A DNA stretch of 64,000 nt from Neoceratodus forsteri. Lineage: Eukaryota; Chordata; Ceratodontiformes; Ceratodontidae. The stretch spans positions 1,557,722,501-1,557,786,500 of the forward strand of contig CM057455.1 of the NCBI GenBank assembly GCA_016271365.2. The letters are read 5' to 3'. Each line of letters starts with the position of its first letter. The stretch's first letter is position 1. The position numbers and the translations under genes were made by a program. The notes beneath the pieces were generated by a model. It was not told where the DNA came from. It saw only the letters and a program-made list of their open reading frames with translations, and made no database searches. This document shows positions 43,989 to 53,850 of the stretch, one piece after another.

Positions 43989-44475
43989 AATGTCATCAGC
44001 AGAAAGGCATACTGTACATTATTGTGGAGTCCACTTCCTATATCCCAAATGAAGATATTGAAGGGCACTGGTCCCAGAACTGATCCCTGTGGTATCCTGT
44101 TCGTGACTTCCCTGGGCTCTGAGTGTACCCCATTCACAACCACCCTCTATATCCTGCCCTCCAGCCAGAACCCTGTGCACTTAGTCAGGATGTCCCCTAT
44201 CCCCAGGTCATCCAGCTTGTTTGCGATCCTTCTGTGTAGGATGGAATCAAGCCCTTGCTAAAGTCATGGTACAGCATATCCACTGCTTGCTCCCTGTTTG
44301 CTGCTCTTATACCCCATTCAATAAAGCCAATCAGATGACTTTTGCAAGACCTTTCTGCTACAAACCCATGTTGCCTCCTGTCCAGCGATTAATTTGCCCC
44401 TCCCAAAACAAATTCCACTGTTTGTTCCTTAAAGATGGTTTCCAGCAGCTTGCCCACAATCAAAATTATATTGCA
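43989..44475 (-). pseudogene. CR1-B RT palm
   Basis: 43946-44143 includes [20 protein letters not shown]. The catalytic box is still readable as SADD in a neighbouring frame ending at 43990, the exact MITE insertion point. Upstream, the KAFDxV region is decayed. Confidence 0.75.
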
Positions 44476-44514
44476 GACCATGTTTTGAAGTGTCTTGAGA
44501 CTGCATCTGTTGAA

Positions 44515-45123
44515 AGGGGAACTGTTATCACTAAGAGCCTCACACCCAAGTGTGGGGATTGTCCTAACTTACACTTTGTGGTAAAAACATATTACTGTTT
44601 ACTGTAGTATAGTAGTTTGCATCACAGTAATTCTGTTGACTTGTAAGCTGACATTGTCTGTAACTACAAATCTCAGAATCCCCTGCTGCTGTCATCAGAG
44701 GAGGGCAGCAGCAGTGGGAGATTCAATAGCCTGCAGTGCATTTTACACTTTTATAAGCACTGATCATTTGTTTGCTGTTCCTGCAGTCCTCCTGGGGCCA
44801 AGTACAGTCACAGATGACTGTGCTTAGTTCCAGGAGAACAGCCGAACCAACAAACATATTATCAGAGTGTAAATAAAAGCTCTAAAATACACTACAGCCT
44901 CTTGAGCCTCTAACTGCTGCAGCCTGCCTCTGATGTCAGCTGCAAGGGATTCTGGGATTTGTAGTTACAGAAAATGTCAGCTTGCAGGACAACAGAATTA
45001 GTGCAATACAATCTACCACACTGCAGTGAACAGTAAGTAAACAAAATGTTTTTGCTCACAGAGTGCAAATTAGGACCAGACCCATACTTGGGTGTGGGGC
45101 TCTTAGTGCTGACAGTTCCTCTT
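44515..45123. mobile_element. Long-TIR MITE, copy 2
   Basis: Ends AGGGGAACTGTTATCACTAA and (inverted) AGAGGAACTGTCAGCACTAA continue into arms of about 200 bases. Similar to 866-1424 along its length. It sits inside CR1-B. No coding capacity. Confidence 0.85.
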
Positions 45124-45329
45124 TAAGTATGTAACTAGACTGATGTTCACTGTTATTTGTACTTTTAGTTTTCTGCTTTTGTAATTGCAAGTCTGCTTTT
45201 CTGCAGCTTGCAAAGGTCGCTGTATTGTTGTTGTATGGTTTTAGAATTGCCTTGTAATTTTTCCAGGTCACATTTGAATACAGGTACTGTGATTGTCTAG
45301 TGTGCTTGCCTCATAAAAGCTAAATAAAT

Positions 45330-46080
45330 TGAAATGAGACTGATAGGTCTGTATTTTATTGGGTCGCCCTTGTCCCTGCTCTTGTGAAACTGCACCATGT
45401 CTGCTGTCCCCCCCTCCCAGTCTACTGCAACTACCCTCAGATATAGAGAACAGTATAACAGATCTACCAGTGGTGCTGCTAGTGTCCGTCTCACCTCTTT
45501 CAGCACTAAAGAGTGCATCAGGACCAGGTGCTTGTCCACCTTCAAGGATTAGAGACCCCAGAGCACCCCTTCCACTGAGATTGGATCTAATTTCAGTCCA
45601 TTCCCTTCCCTCTGTTTGGTCTGCACACCACACCACACTCTGATAGTGGCCCCCTTCCTCCACTGTGGACGCTGAACAAAAATATTTTTTCTGTATGTCC
45701 GCTTGTTTTCCTGTTACTCCAGTGTACCTAAAGAAGGTCCTCCTTTGATCCCCTCCGCTATTCTCAACTACATTTGTGCTTTACTTTTTCTAAACATGAT
45801 TCTGGCCTTTTTCAGCATGTGCAGATAATCCTCCCAGTTGGTCATGCTCTGTTACCCTGAGTATTTTTGAAATGCTGCCATTTTTGTCCTTAATGCCCCT
45901 TCAACCCCTCTGGGAAACCAGATCAGCTTTTTGTGCTTCCTAGTGTGTTCCATGCATGATGCCATCATCTCCTTTACACCCTCTCCGTGGCAGACTCTGA
46001 CTTCTGTTCCTTCTGCTCTCTTCACCCTTTTTAGCATTTCCTTTAGCATGTTTTCCAACTTGCTAAAGTCTGGGGGCCAC
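45330..46080 (-). pseudogene. CR1-B linker and RT fingers
   Basis: 45268-45663 carries degraded APGPDALFSAERGE (from GPDGI-P-LKE) and, in a second frame, QFHKSRDKGDPIKYRPISLI (from NYRPVSLTS). 45852-46058 is a basic linker-like segment. It is homologous to 18300-18900 in CR1-A but with multiple frameshifts. Confidence 0.7.
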
Positions 46081-46675
46081 AGTTTTGGGACAGAAGTGAT
46101 GTGCTCCTATGGGTAAGTTGAACCATGCTGTTGTGTGATAATTCCCACCAAAGACTCCTGCCACTTTGTAGCTGATGTTCTGCCGGTCCCCCTGTGGTGA
46201 TTTCATTAATTCTGTGGGTCCTGCAATTGATGTGTTGTTTACCTCAAGCCTTAAGGTACAGGGGAAGTGTGGTAAGTATCTGGCTTACTAAACACCTTAG
46301 CATTGCAGTTTTCAGTCCATCTGAATTTCTTTATGTATGCCATTTTCTAATATAATATTTATCATTATTTCCCAATAACTGCTAAAGCTGGGGCTGAGAA
46401 TTACCCAACTGCCTACCCCACACCAACTAATGGTTCTGTAAAACTGTTGCACTGCATAAGACATCTTCTGAAGGACTGTTATTGATGTTTGTTAACCAGA
46501 CTCAGAACGAGACCAGCAGGGAGAAAAAAGATATGTATGCAGCAAGACATGCCAGTGTGTGTAATTATGGGTCAGTATTCACACACCTTGAGTGTGTTGT
46601 TAAACATAAAGTGTTTAAGTGGAGTACCATTAAATGCACAAATGTGAAGTGTGTTAATTAAGCTACAAGCATGAC
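46081..46675. other. Intervening DNA, nothing recognised
   Basis: No coding or repeat structure was recognised. Confidence 0.4.
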
Positions 46676-46791
46676 AGGGTGTGTGTTATTGTGTAATAAT
46701 GTCACTCCTGGGGTGGGTCGAAGCATGAGGCGAAGTCGAGTGCTTCCTCCACCCAGGAGAGTGACGTTATTATACACACACACATCCCTGA
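46676..46791. repeat. Palindromic element with GAGGCGAAGTCGAG tip
   Basis: AGGGTGTGTGTTATTGTG and TGTAATAATGTCACTCCTGG on the left are mirrored by GAGTGACGTTATTA and CACACACATCCCT on the right. The tip (46718-46740) reads CGAAGCATGAGGCGAAGTCG, then AGTGCTTC, a hairpin within the hairpin. Confidence 0.85.
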
Positions 46792-47483
46792 GTGCCTTTT
46801 GCTATTATACAATGGCTTATGTGGTAGCAAAAAAAGAAGAAAAAAAGTATATTTTTTATGTATTCTTTTTTTTATTTTTATGTGGGCAGGTATACATTTC
46901 AAAAAAAAGATCCCTATTTTTTTGCAGCACTAGGTGGCACTGTTGCTTGACTGATGCTCCTTTCCCAGTCTGTAGAGCTTCTCATTGAGGTGATCTTGAG
47001 GGAGGTTGAAAAGTCGTTTGGTGTCACGGCTTTCTTTGGTTACATTTACATTGGGGCTCTTCTGAACGTGGTCACTGTCTGTTGAGAAAGGAAAGCTGTG
47101 TGATCTGCAAGTGGAGCATGGTAGGAAAAGTCAGTCAGCGATATGTTCATGGAGCACGGTAAGCACTCACAGTGCTTCTCACAGTTTCTGTTATTTTGCG
47201 GTCGCGATGAAGACCGAGGGTACGGCGGGAATGTGTGAAGCTGTGACAGCTTCACTGGTGAAACAATGTTGTGCCAGCTAGAGTAGTGACAGGGTAATTA
47301 GGGTTAGAACACAAAGAAGAGTTATTTCTGACCAGCATTTTGTCTGGAAAATGAGCAGCTTTAGTGAGACACGTGATTGCAGGTTGTGGTTAGCACGGTT
47401 CACTCAAACCACTCGCTGTCACGGCTTTACTGAGAGTTCAGCGCACCAGTAACTTTAGGAGTGGTAGCATGATTCATGTTATA

Positions 47484-47564
47484 GGGTCATATGTGTGTGC
47501 CTGGACTTAATACAGTGATGTTATAGCTTAATATCATCACTGTCCGAGGCACACACTGACCAAT
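47484..47564. repeat. Palindromic element, 80 bp
   Basis: GGTCATATGTGTGTGCCTGG on the left is mirrored by GAGGCACACACTGACC on the right, with ACAGTGATG and CATCACTGT inside. The tip lacks the CTCGAG motif. Confidence 0.8.
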
Positions 47565-47698
47565 CAGAGAACAGATTTTTTTCTTGCCAGTGTATAATTA
47601 ACTGTAATTACACATGCCAGAAGTGTCTTATTGCACCTGAAATACTGAAATATGGGTTCTACTTAAAAATGTTTTAAAAGTTTTTTTATGATTTTTAG

Positions 47699-47703
47699 TG
47701 TGT

Positions 47704-47736
<33 letters not shown>

Positions 47737-47738
47737 AG
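47699..47738. repeat. (TG)n microsatellite
   Basis: About 19 TG units with one interruption (TCTG). Confidence 0.9.
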
Positions 47739-47792
47739 TGAATGAATTAAGAGCAGAAGACAACAACTTGGTTCCACTTGAGGTGTATTGAT

Positions 47793-47973
47793 ATTGTAAT
47801 ATATGGATAAGCCTCAATAATACTATACTAAGTTATACAAAAATTCCCCAGTAATACATCACTAATCTCAATAATACTATCCTGAGAAGTGATAATACTA
47901 TAGTTTTTGCTGATAATACTACAGTTCAAAGGTCATCTAAAACTGTAGTATTATCAATGGATCAATATATTAC
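47793..47973. repeat. Nested inverted repeats (AATACTA-rich)
   Basis: Outer arms TTGTAATATATGG and ATCAATATATTACAA enclose an inner hairpin, TGATAATACTACAGTT facing AACTGTAGTATTATCA (47911-47955). Confidence 0.75.
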
Positions 47974-47987
47974 AAAAAATAACAGAA

Positions 47988-48120
47988 AGATAAGTGTTTC
48001 ACAATGCAGTAATACCATCTTGAGGTTTTGGGGACTTTAGGACCTCTCGAGCTTCGTTCTCGAGGTCCATGTCCCCCAAACCTCTTGATGGTATTACTGC
48101 CTTGTAATATACACTTATCT
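47988..48120. repeat. Palindromic element with CTCGAG tip
   Basis: AGATAAGTGT at the start mirrors ACACTTATCT at the end. CAGTAATACCATCTTGAGG mirrors CCTCTTGATGGTATTACTG, and GGGGACTTTAGGACCTC mirrors GAGGTCCATGTCCCC. The tip is CTCTCGAGCTTCGTTCTCGA (48044-48063). Confidence 0.9.
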
Positions 48121-48383
48121 ATCTATTATTCTATTTATAATGTATGGGTAGCCCTTATTACCCACTGAAAGTAAGCTGTTTACAACCTTGTAATCCCACG
48201 GTTGAGATGTCAGAACCTTATAAACCTCTTTCATCTATGTCACAGCAGTGAGTTTACAAAATGGAATGACAGAGTTATTCAGTATTCTACACACCAAGAA
48301 TGTGATTGTTAGTCTCAGTACAGTATTCAAATAACATTCCGGTTGTCACAGTTTACTGTTATTGAGTCTAGCAAACTCTCCAT

Positions 48384-48593
48384 GTATGACATAGAGGATA
48401 ATGTATGGTCCTCTATCGGTAACCGGTCTGTTAACCGTCGAGAGGTTGCAAGGGCGACCGTGTAAACCTCGAGAGCGAAGGTCGAGAGGTTTATGTCACC
48501 ATGGCAACCTCAAGACAGTTAACATTAACTGGTTGCTGATAGAAGGACCATACATTGTTTTTTATAGTGTATAGTCCCTAGAAAAAGGGAAAA
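48384..48593. repeat. Palindromic element with CTCGAG tip, family P
   Basis: GACATAGAGGATAATGTATG begins the left side; CCATACATT and TATAGTGTATAGTCC end the right. Arms include GTTAACCGTCGAGAGGTTGC versus GCAACCTCAAGACAGTTAAC. The tip reads AAACCTCGAGAGCGAAGGTC followed by GAGAGGTTTA. The outer ends recur at 48972-49158 in reverse order. Confidence 0.85.
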
Positions 48594-48686
48594 TGGCTCC
48601 TTACTTTGCAAAATAGAGTCACCGCCACGGCGTGTGCATCCGTCGGTTCCTGAGAGTAAAAAAAGGTGCGCACATGCCGATCCCCG

Positions 48687-48786
48687 TTGTTAACCTATCG
48701 ATGTGACGTAGCATCGATAGGTTAACAACATTACTATGTCACATCGATGGTATTACAACCTTAGGAGATGATGATTTCCTAAGGTT
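48687..48786. repeat. Two short perfect hairpins
   Basis: TTGTTAACCTATCGATG and CATCGATAGGTTAACAA are perfect complements around TGACGTAG (48687-48728). AACCTTAGGA and TCCTAAGGTT form a second hairpin around GATGATGATT (48757-48786). They may be parts of a third palindromic insertion ending at ACCATACATTATAGAG (48798). Confidence 0.75.
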
Positions 48787-48971
48787 AACAGCGTTCTACC
48801 ATACATTATAGAGATTTTAACTCTGGTGCTATTTCATCCAACTGTCATTCAGTCTGTGTATCCTAATAAATTGTTTTCCTACACAATCATATGGCCATAG
48901 TGCAGATTCATTAATAAGGTAAGGCTACATTACTTGTGTTCGGGGGGGGGGGGTGTAACTTCAAATGTCAG

Positions 48972-49158
48972 GTCCCATACACTATAAATGACCATGCCTT
49001 ATGTACAGTTGATAACTATGGTGTAATCGCCTCTCGTGCTTGCTAAGGCAACGGCAAACCTCTCGAGCTGCACTCTTGAGATTTACTGATGCCATAACAA
49101 TCACTCGAGGTGATTACACCATAGTTACCCCCTGTACATCAGGCATTATCCTCTATGT
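48972..49158. repeat. Palindromic element with CTCGAG tip, family P inverted
   Basis: It begins CCCATACACTATAAATGACC and ends GCATTATCCTCTATGTAG, the reverse of the ends at 48384-48593. GTACAG, AACTATGGTGTAATCGCCTC and the complement GAGGTGATTACACCATAGTT form the arms. The tip is AAACCTCTCGAGCTGCACTC followed by TTGAGATTT. Confidence 0.85.
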
Positions 49159-49165
49159 AGCTGAA

Positions 49166-50463
49166 CCCGGTGCACGTGCTAGGCAAGTACAAGAGTGGAA
49201 TTACATCAGATAATTCCTGTCTCTTGTCTTATAGCCAATCTGGTGGCTAGAATAGTATGTGCTGGAACCTGTGGGTGAAGGGGGTAGCAGCCCTGCTACT
49301 TATGCCCATGAACATTCAAAGTGCCCCGTGAATGCATGCAAGGTCAGAAGGGAAGCGATCATTGTATCTTTTGTGATTACTACATCTCTCCCCACCCCCC
49401 ACACACTGCTCCCCATGTTCGGGCACACATGGCTAGAATGTTCTTACCAGTGTTATAAGGCTGGTTATTGTCCCAGTGGCATTTGATTGAGGCTAAAGCT
49501 TCTTGTTTACAAGAACTGGTAGTGTTTCAAAGATTCTCTAGGGCAGCACAGAGTAGTTCTTCAAGTGACACATTTGTAATTTGCTTTTTGTATAGACCCC
49601 CCACCCCAAAAAAAAAAATTAGAAAACATGCCAGAAGAGTGCTGGTGAATCTCACATGGCACTCCACAAGAACAGAGCCTGAAGATGTGTTTATCCTCTC
49701 AAGAGTTCAGATAAAAATACTTGGGTGTGTGCATCAGTTAGGGAATGTCTGATGGACACAAAGGAAATCCTGTAAATGGGATTAACTCCAGTGAGCACTT
49801 TACCACACTAGCTCCTTTACAGCATTTATGTTTCAAAAGGGGGCATCTTTCAGTAATTTATTAGGTGGCAGGGATAAGTACCTGTTGTCTTTTAATGTAG
49901 TCTGGCTCAGCAAAGCATGTGATGACCTGCTCATGTGACACCACCAAGCACCTGGTCACACATGTCAGTTCTTCTCTGGATCACCGGGGTACAAGTGCAC
50001 TTCAACTCCAGCTCCTCTCCAGAGGAAGAGTGTGTGATGTGGGATGGGTAATGTGCAGTGTTCCAAATACTGGACATAAACAGATTGCCAGCATGCCATG
50101 TACTGTAGCTCTCCAGCTGCTGCACTATTGGTCTGATCATCTGACACTTCACAGATCTGACCCTCTGACGCTTCACCATTTTTGTAGTCAGGACTGTATT
50201 CACATTCTATTATAGCTTCACACAGTTGAAGTATTGCCTGCTACTCCCCTAAGTATTTTCATTCCTATGAGTAAAGACAGCAGCATGCTGCAGACCTCTT
50301 CCCACTGCCCTTTAACCCGGAGGTGCACTTTTTCACTTGTGCCCACTCCGATTAAAAGCTACAAGCATGGGCATGAGAGGCAACGTGACACTGCTAGGTT
50401 AGAGAGCAGTGGGGCTAGTTTTCCTGTACCCTGCCAGCTTTATTATGTATGAATGAAGTTTAC
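49166..50463. other. Intervening DNA, nothing recognised
   Basis: Short open frames only; no family features or repeats were recognised. Confidence 0.4.
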
Positions 50464-51105
50464 AGCAGCAGTGCAGTGAATCAAGTCAAATCTGGAGCTA
50501 CTGGGATTGCGTTACAGTCCACAACAGTTTATTGGCGTCTGATGAAATGTGCTGTTTTTAAACACTGACTGATACTTTAAAGTCATTGCATTTAAGTTTT
50601 AAATGACTTTCCTTGTGTGATATACCGTATATACTCCCCTGAAAGTCAGTTTTACCTGTTTGTCGACTCTCTTTTCCTTATCACTTTTAGTAAAATAACA
50701 GACATTATTTTGCTGCCCAAATTGGATGGAAAATCTGTTTCGTGACCAGCAGCAGACACAGAAGCTTTTCTAGACAGAACTAGACGCAAAATCAAGTTAC
50801 ACAGTTGGAAAATATAGTTCACCATAGTAAATCCAGATAGGTCAACCTTTTAGATAAGTTGAGTCCCCCTTCTTGGGGGCCTATTTTTAACACCAAAAAC
50901 TAGATTGATACATGAGTATATACAGTAAATATTTTGGCAATCTTTAACCCCCCCCCCCAAAAAAAAAAAAAAACATCCAGCTGTCTTATGTAGGCCCCTA
51001 TTGTGGTAAACTTCTAAAACTAGCATGTTTCATTTGATAGCAGTGAATGGGGCTTTATTGCAATGCAATCCCAGTACGTGGGCTCATTCACATCACTGCT
51101 GCTTT
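50464..51105. mobile_element. Foldback element carrying a nested MITE
   Basis: GCAGCAGTGCAGTGAAT and CTACTGGGATTGCGTTACA at the left are inverted at the right (GCAATCCCAGTA and ATTCACATCACTGCTGC). Arms are about 90 bases. The interior is interrupted by a TA-flanked element at 50625-50925. Confidence 0.7.
50625..50925. mobile_element. MITE with CCGTATATACTC ends and TA duplication
   Basis: The left end CCGTATATACTC and right end GAGTATATACAG are inverted (one mismatch), each next to TA (50623-50624 and 50926-50927). A TA duplication fits Tc1/mariner-type insertion. No ORF. Confidence 0.75.
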
Positions 51106-51362
51106 GAATCTTTTACCTTTTAAAGTGCTTTACAGTGCATAAATGTAAAAGGCATGCTAAAAAGAGTTTAAAAGTGAACTGGAATTTGAAGGTGATCCTA
51201 ATGATATAAAAATATCGACGGCCCCCATCATTGCACTGCTGCTTTACCTGCAGTTGCACTTTTTAAGTACTGTAATTCAGATTTTGGCAGCAGTTGGCAG
51301 CTGGTTCTATATTGAGTCCTGAGCAGGTAGGTAACAGAGTTATCCAGATGAAGCTATGACAT

Positions 51363-51503
51363 ACAGCTTAATCTGGTTCAAGGTCAGTTGGCATTCATTT
51401 GTATCCCCCTTCCCCCGGGTCGTGCCTGAAAATAGGCAGGATTTGTCTAGTGCACTTACCCGGTCAACAAAAACTAAATAAAATAAATAAATAAATAAAA
51501 TAC
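51363..51503 (+). mobile_element. V-SINE 3' fragment
   Basis: ACAGCTTAATCTGGTTCAAG, then GTCGTGCCTGAAAATAGGCA and AAATAAATAAATAAAT match 9719-9848 closely. The head and central domain are missing. Confidence 0.85.
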
Positions 51504-51894
51504 TGTATGAGGCAAGGATGTTAATATCAGTGTTAACAGAAGCTTTTGCCAAACCAAGAAAACATCTGCCACCACCTTGGGTCGGTGGACTCCCTCAGAC
51601 CTCCATGTCAGCTATTGTGAATTTACTGACAGCAAGTTTTCTGAATTCAAAAAATACGGTGTCAGAGGGCAGGTCTCTGCAAATGAAATGGCAAGTTTTT
51701 TTTTTAACATGTGTGAACATATTATAGCAAGACACATTAAGAGGATTCACTCCTGGATGACAAATTGACCCAGGTAACACTAACACAAGTGTCAACAATC
51801 ATTCTGAACTGCCTTTAATCACATTCACATTGTCCTACTTTGTCCAGCATTATCTAAGAACTAGTACCACTTCAAGACTTTTATCACCTCTCAA

Positions 51895-51987
51895 CTAGAC
51901 CACTTGTACCTTGTGTGGGGCTAGAACCCATGACCTTTTGACCTTCCGGCCCCAGAGGTGAGCAGGCTACCTAATGAGCCACTGACA
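51895..51987 (-). mobile_element. V-SINE tRNA-like head fragment
   Basis: On the minus strand, CAGTGGCTCATTAGGTAGC (A box) and CATGGGTTCTAGCCCC (B-box region) match the V-SINE head at 9425. The central domain is not continuous with it. Confidence 0.75.
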
Positions 51988-52179
51988 CCTTAATTACATC
52001 TGGCCCTACCGTAATAGCCTATTGATTGATTAATGGAAATCTCACTGCTATGTCCTTTTTTCTTCTATATACGCACTTCCTTCTGTTCAGCGAATACAAA
52101 GTGATTGTCAGGTGCCAAAGTATATTTTGCTGCTGTCATTCACTGTATACAGTACGCTCTCATTCAGAGCTCAGTTAGC

Positions 52180-52990
52180 AGTTGGCCATGGAGGGGAACA
52201 GTGGGCTGTACCAGTTGCTGGCTCAGTTACAGGTTGGGGGAGTGGTCTGGTAGGGTACTGCGGGCGGGGGGGGCCACTTGGCCACCAGGAGATTCGACAG
52301 GTCTGCTAATGGTGGTTCAGGGCTGGGGCAGTCTGCTACACCACCAGGGAATATCATAATTATATTTTACAGTAGAACTGCAAATTATAACAGCAGATCA
52401 GGGCTTGGGGAATGCTAGACTACCAGGGATACGGGGTCTCTTTATTCTTATACTGATCGGAGCTCTGGGAGGGGGGACCACTAGACTACCAGAGATATGG
52501 GATTTATCTATTATTATACTGCTCAGAGCTCAGAGATGGTGGGGCCATTAGACTGTCAGGGGCACGGGGTCTTTTTATTCTTATACTGATCAGGGCTCGG
52601 GGAGGGGGGACCATTAGACTACCAGGGATATGAGATTTATTTGTTATGCTGATCAGGGCTTGGGGAGGGGGGCTGCTAGACTACCATGGGCTGTAAATCT
52701 ATTATTAAGATTGCTAATATTTATAATGGGAGCTCAGGGCTTGGGCGGGGGAGCACTAGCAACCAGGCATTTGTCCATGGTGCTGTTGCCACCCAGCCAA
52801 CCCACAGCTTGCGACAAACCATGCTGATGCACCACCTGTTAGGCACAGGGCCAAGTTTGCCACAAGCCACAGGACTTTGCAGTCGGGACCCTACCTGATA
52901 GAGAATCAGGCACAGGGTCCCTGGCACACTGGAAATCGACCCAAGCTGCCTTTAGTGTGGCTTGCCCTGACTTTGAAGAATCAGGCCCAG
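52180..52990. repeat. G-rich minisatellite repeat, copy 2
   Basis: The CTAGACTACCAGGGATA core recurs at about 52283, 52342, 52421, 52487, 52554, 52620 and 52682, with spacings of 59-79 and mostly 62-67 bases. Units also carry TATTCTTATACTGATCAGGG and CTTGGGGAGGGGGG. It ends with GAAGAATCAGGCCCAGGG, similar to the end of the 37 kb copy. Confidence 0.85.
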
Positions 52991-53079
52991 GGTATCTACC
53001 CATAGAGGTGGTGGTAGGGATGAATTTAATGGATCAGTTGATTTTCCTCTGAAAAGCTGTATGCATGCAAGAGTATAGT

Positions 53080-53402
53080 TCCTTTATATACTGAAGGGGC
53101 AAGAGCTACAAGAAAAAATTGGGTAGACTGAAATGATTTAGCCTATAGAAGCCTGAGAGGGTACATGATCACAGTGTTTGGAACACTAAAAAGGACAGAT
53201 GGAGCAGTGTATACACAATTGTCTGATTTGCAGGCAGAGCCAGAGGGCATGCACTCAAACTAAAGGATGTGTAGGAGAAAGAAGAAACATCAGACAGTAT
53301 TGCTTCACACAGAAGGTGGTAAAAATGTGGAGTAGTCCACCTGATGAAGTTGTGGATGCTATCACATTTCAGGCTTTGAAAAGCATAATTCGCTCATAGC
53401 AT
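53080..53402 (+). pseudogene. CR1/L3-type LINE 3' end relic
   Basis: The plus strand reads RNIRQYCFTQKVVKMWSSPP, then DEVVDAITFQALKS in 53199-53399. This is the CR1/L3 C-terminal motif (FF-T-VV-WN-LP-EVV-A) with several substitutions. The preceding 53110-53190 has a decayed CR1 LF-LEKR-like segment. It is 5'-truncated and old. Confidence 0.7.
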
Positions 53403-53628
53403 TGTAGTTTACACAGCATGAGTAGTGGTCGTATTTTACCTTTCATACTTGGATGGGTGTTGGTAGTCTATCTGGGGTGTAGTCCCTGTTGTGCAGCAGG
53501 AGGATTGGAAAAGATGGGAGGTAAAACTGTCCAGCAAGAGTAAATTCTGCAGTATGTTGCAGTAGATAGTATAGATGAAGATATATAGAGAATAAAGGAT
53601 GGGGAAGTTTGTAATATGAGAATTTAAT

Positions 53629-53714
53629 GTACACCCGAGGTGTGGAATGCTACATAAACCTCGAGGGTGAAGCCCGAGGGGTTTATCAAAGCATCTCACA
53701 CCGAGGGTGTGTAT
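53629..53714. repeat. Palindromic element with CTCGAG tip
   Basis: TACACCCGAGGTGTG mirrors CACACCGAGGGTGTGTA and AATGCTACATAAACC mirrors GGTTTATCAAAGCAT. The tip is CCTCGAGGGTGAAGCCCGAG (53659-53678). Confidence 0.9.
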
Positions 53715-53742
53715 CCAATAGAAAAAATTGCTTACCAGTAAT

Positions 53743-53781
53743 TATACTACTTTACCAACTAACAGTAGGTAAAGTAGTATA
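53743..53781. repeat. Short hairpin ATACTACTTTACC
   Basis: ATACTACTTTACC and GGTAAAGTAGTAT are perfect complements around AACTAACAGTA. Confidence 0.85.
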
Positions 53782-53850
53782 TCTTTAACCAGAAAAGTAA
53801 ATTCCTCAGTATGTTGCTGTAGATGATAGAATGGATAAACATAAACATAG

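Larger units (their letters stand above)
42321..46080 (-). mobile_element. CR1 LINE copy (CR1-B), split by MITEs
   Basis: The minus strand gives CR1 ORF2 in order: linker (46058-45852), RT fingers (45663-45330), palm (44475-43989) and thumb/C-terminus (43263-42321). Insertions at 43264-43988 and around 44480-45325 interrupt it. It is far more decayed than CR1-A at 17-19 kb, to which it is homologous segment by segment. Confidence 0.8.
53545..53850. repeat. Direct repeat flanking palindromes
   Basis: GTAAATTCTGCAGTATGTTG near 53546 recurs as GTAAATTCCTCAGTATGTTG near 53799, with further similarity (GTAGATAGTATAGAT versus GTAGATGATAGAAT). The palindromes at 53629 and 53743 lie between. Confidence 0.7.
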
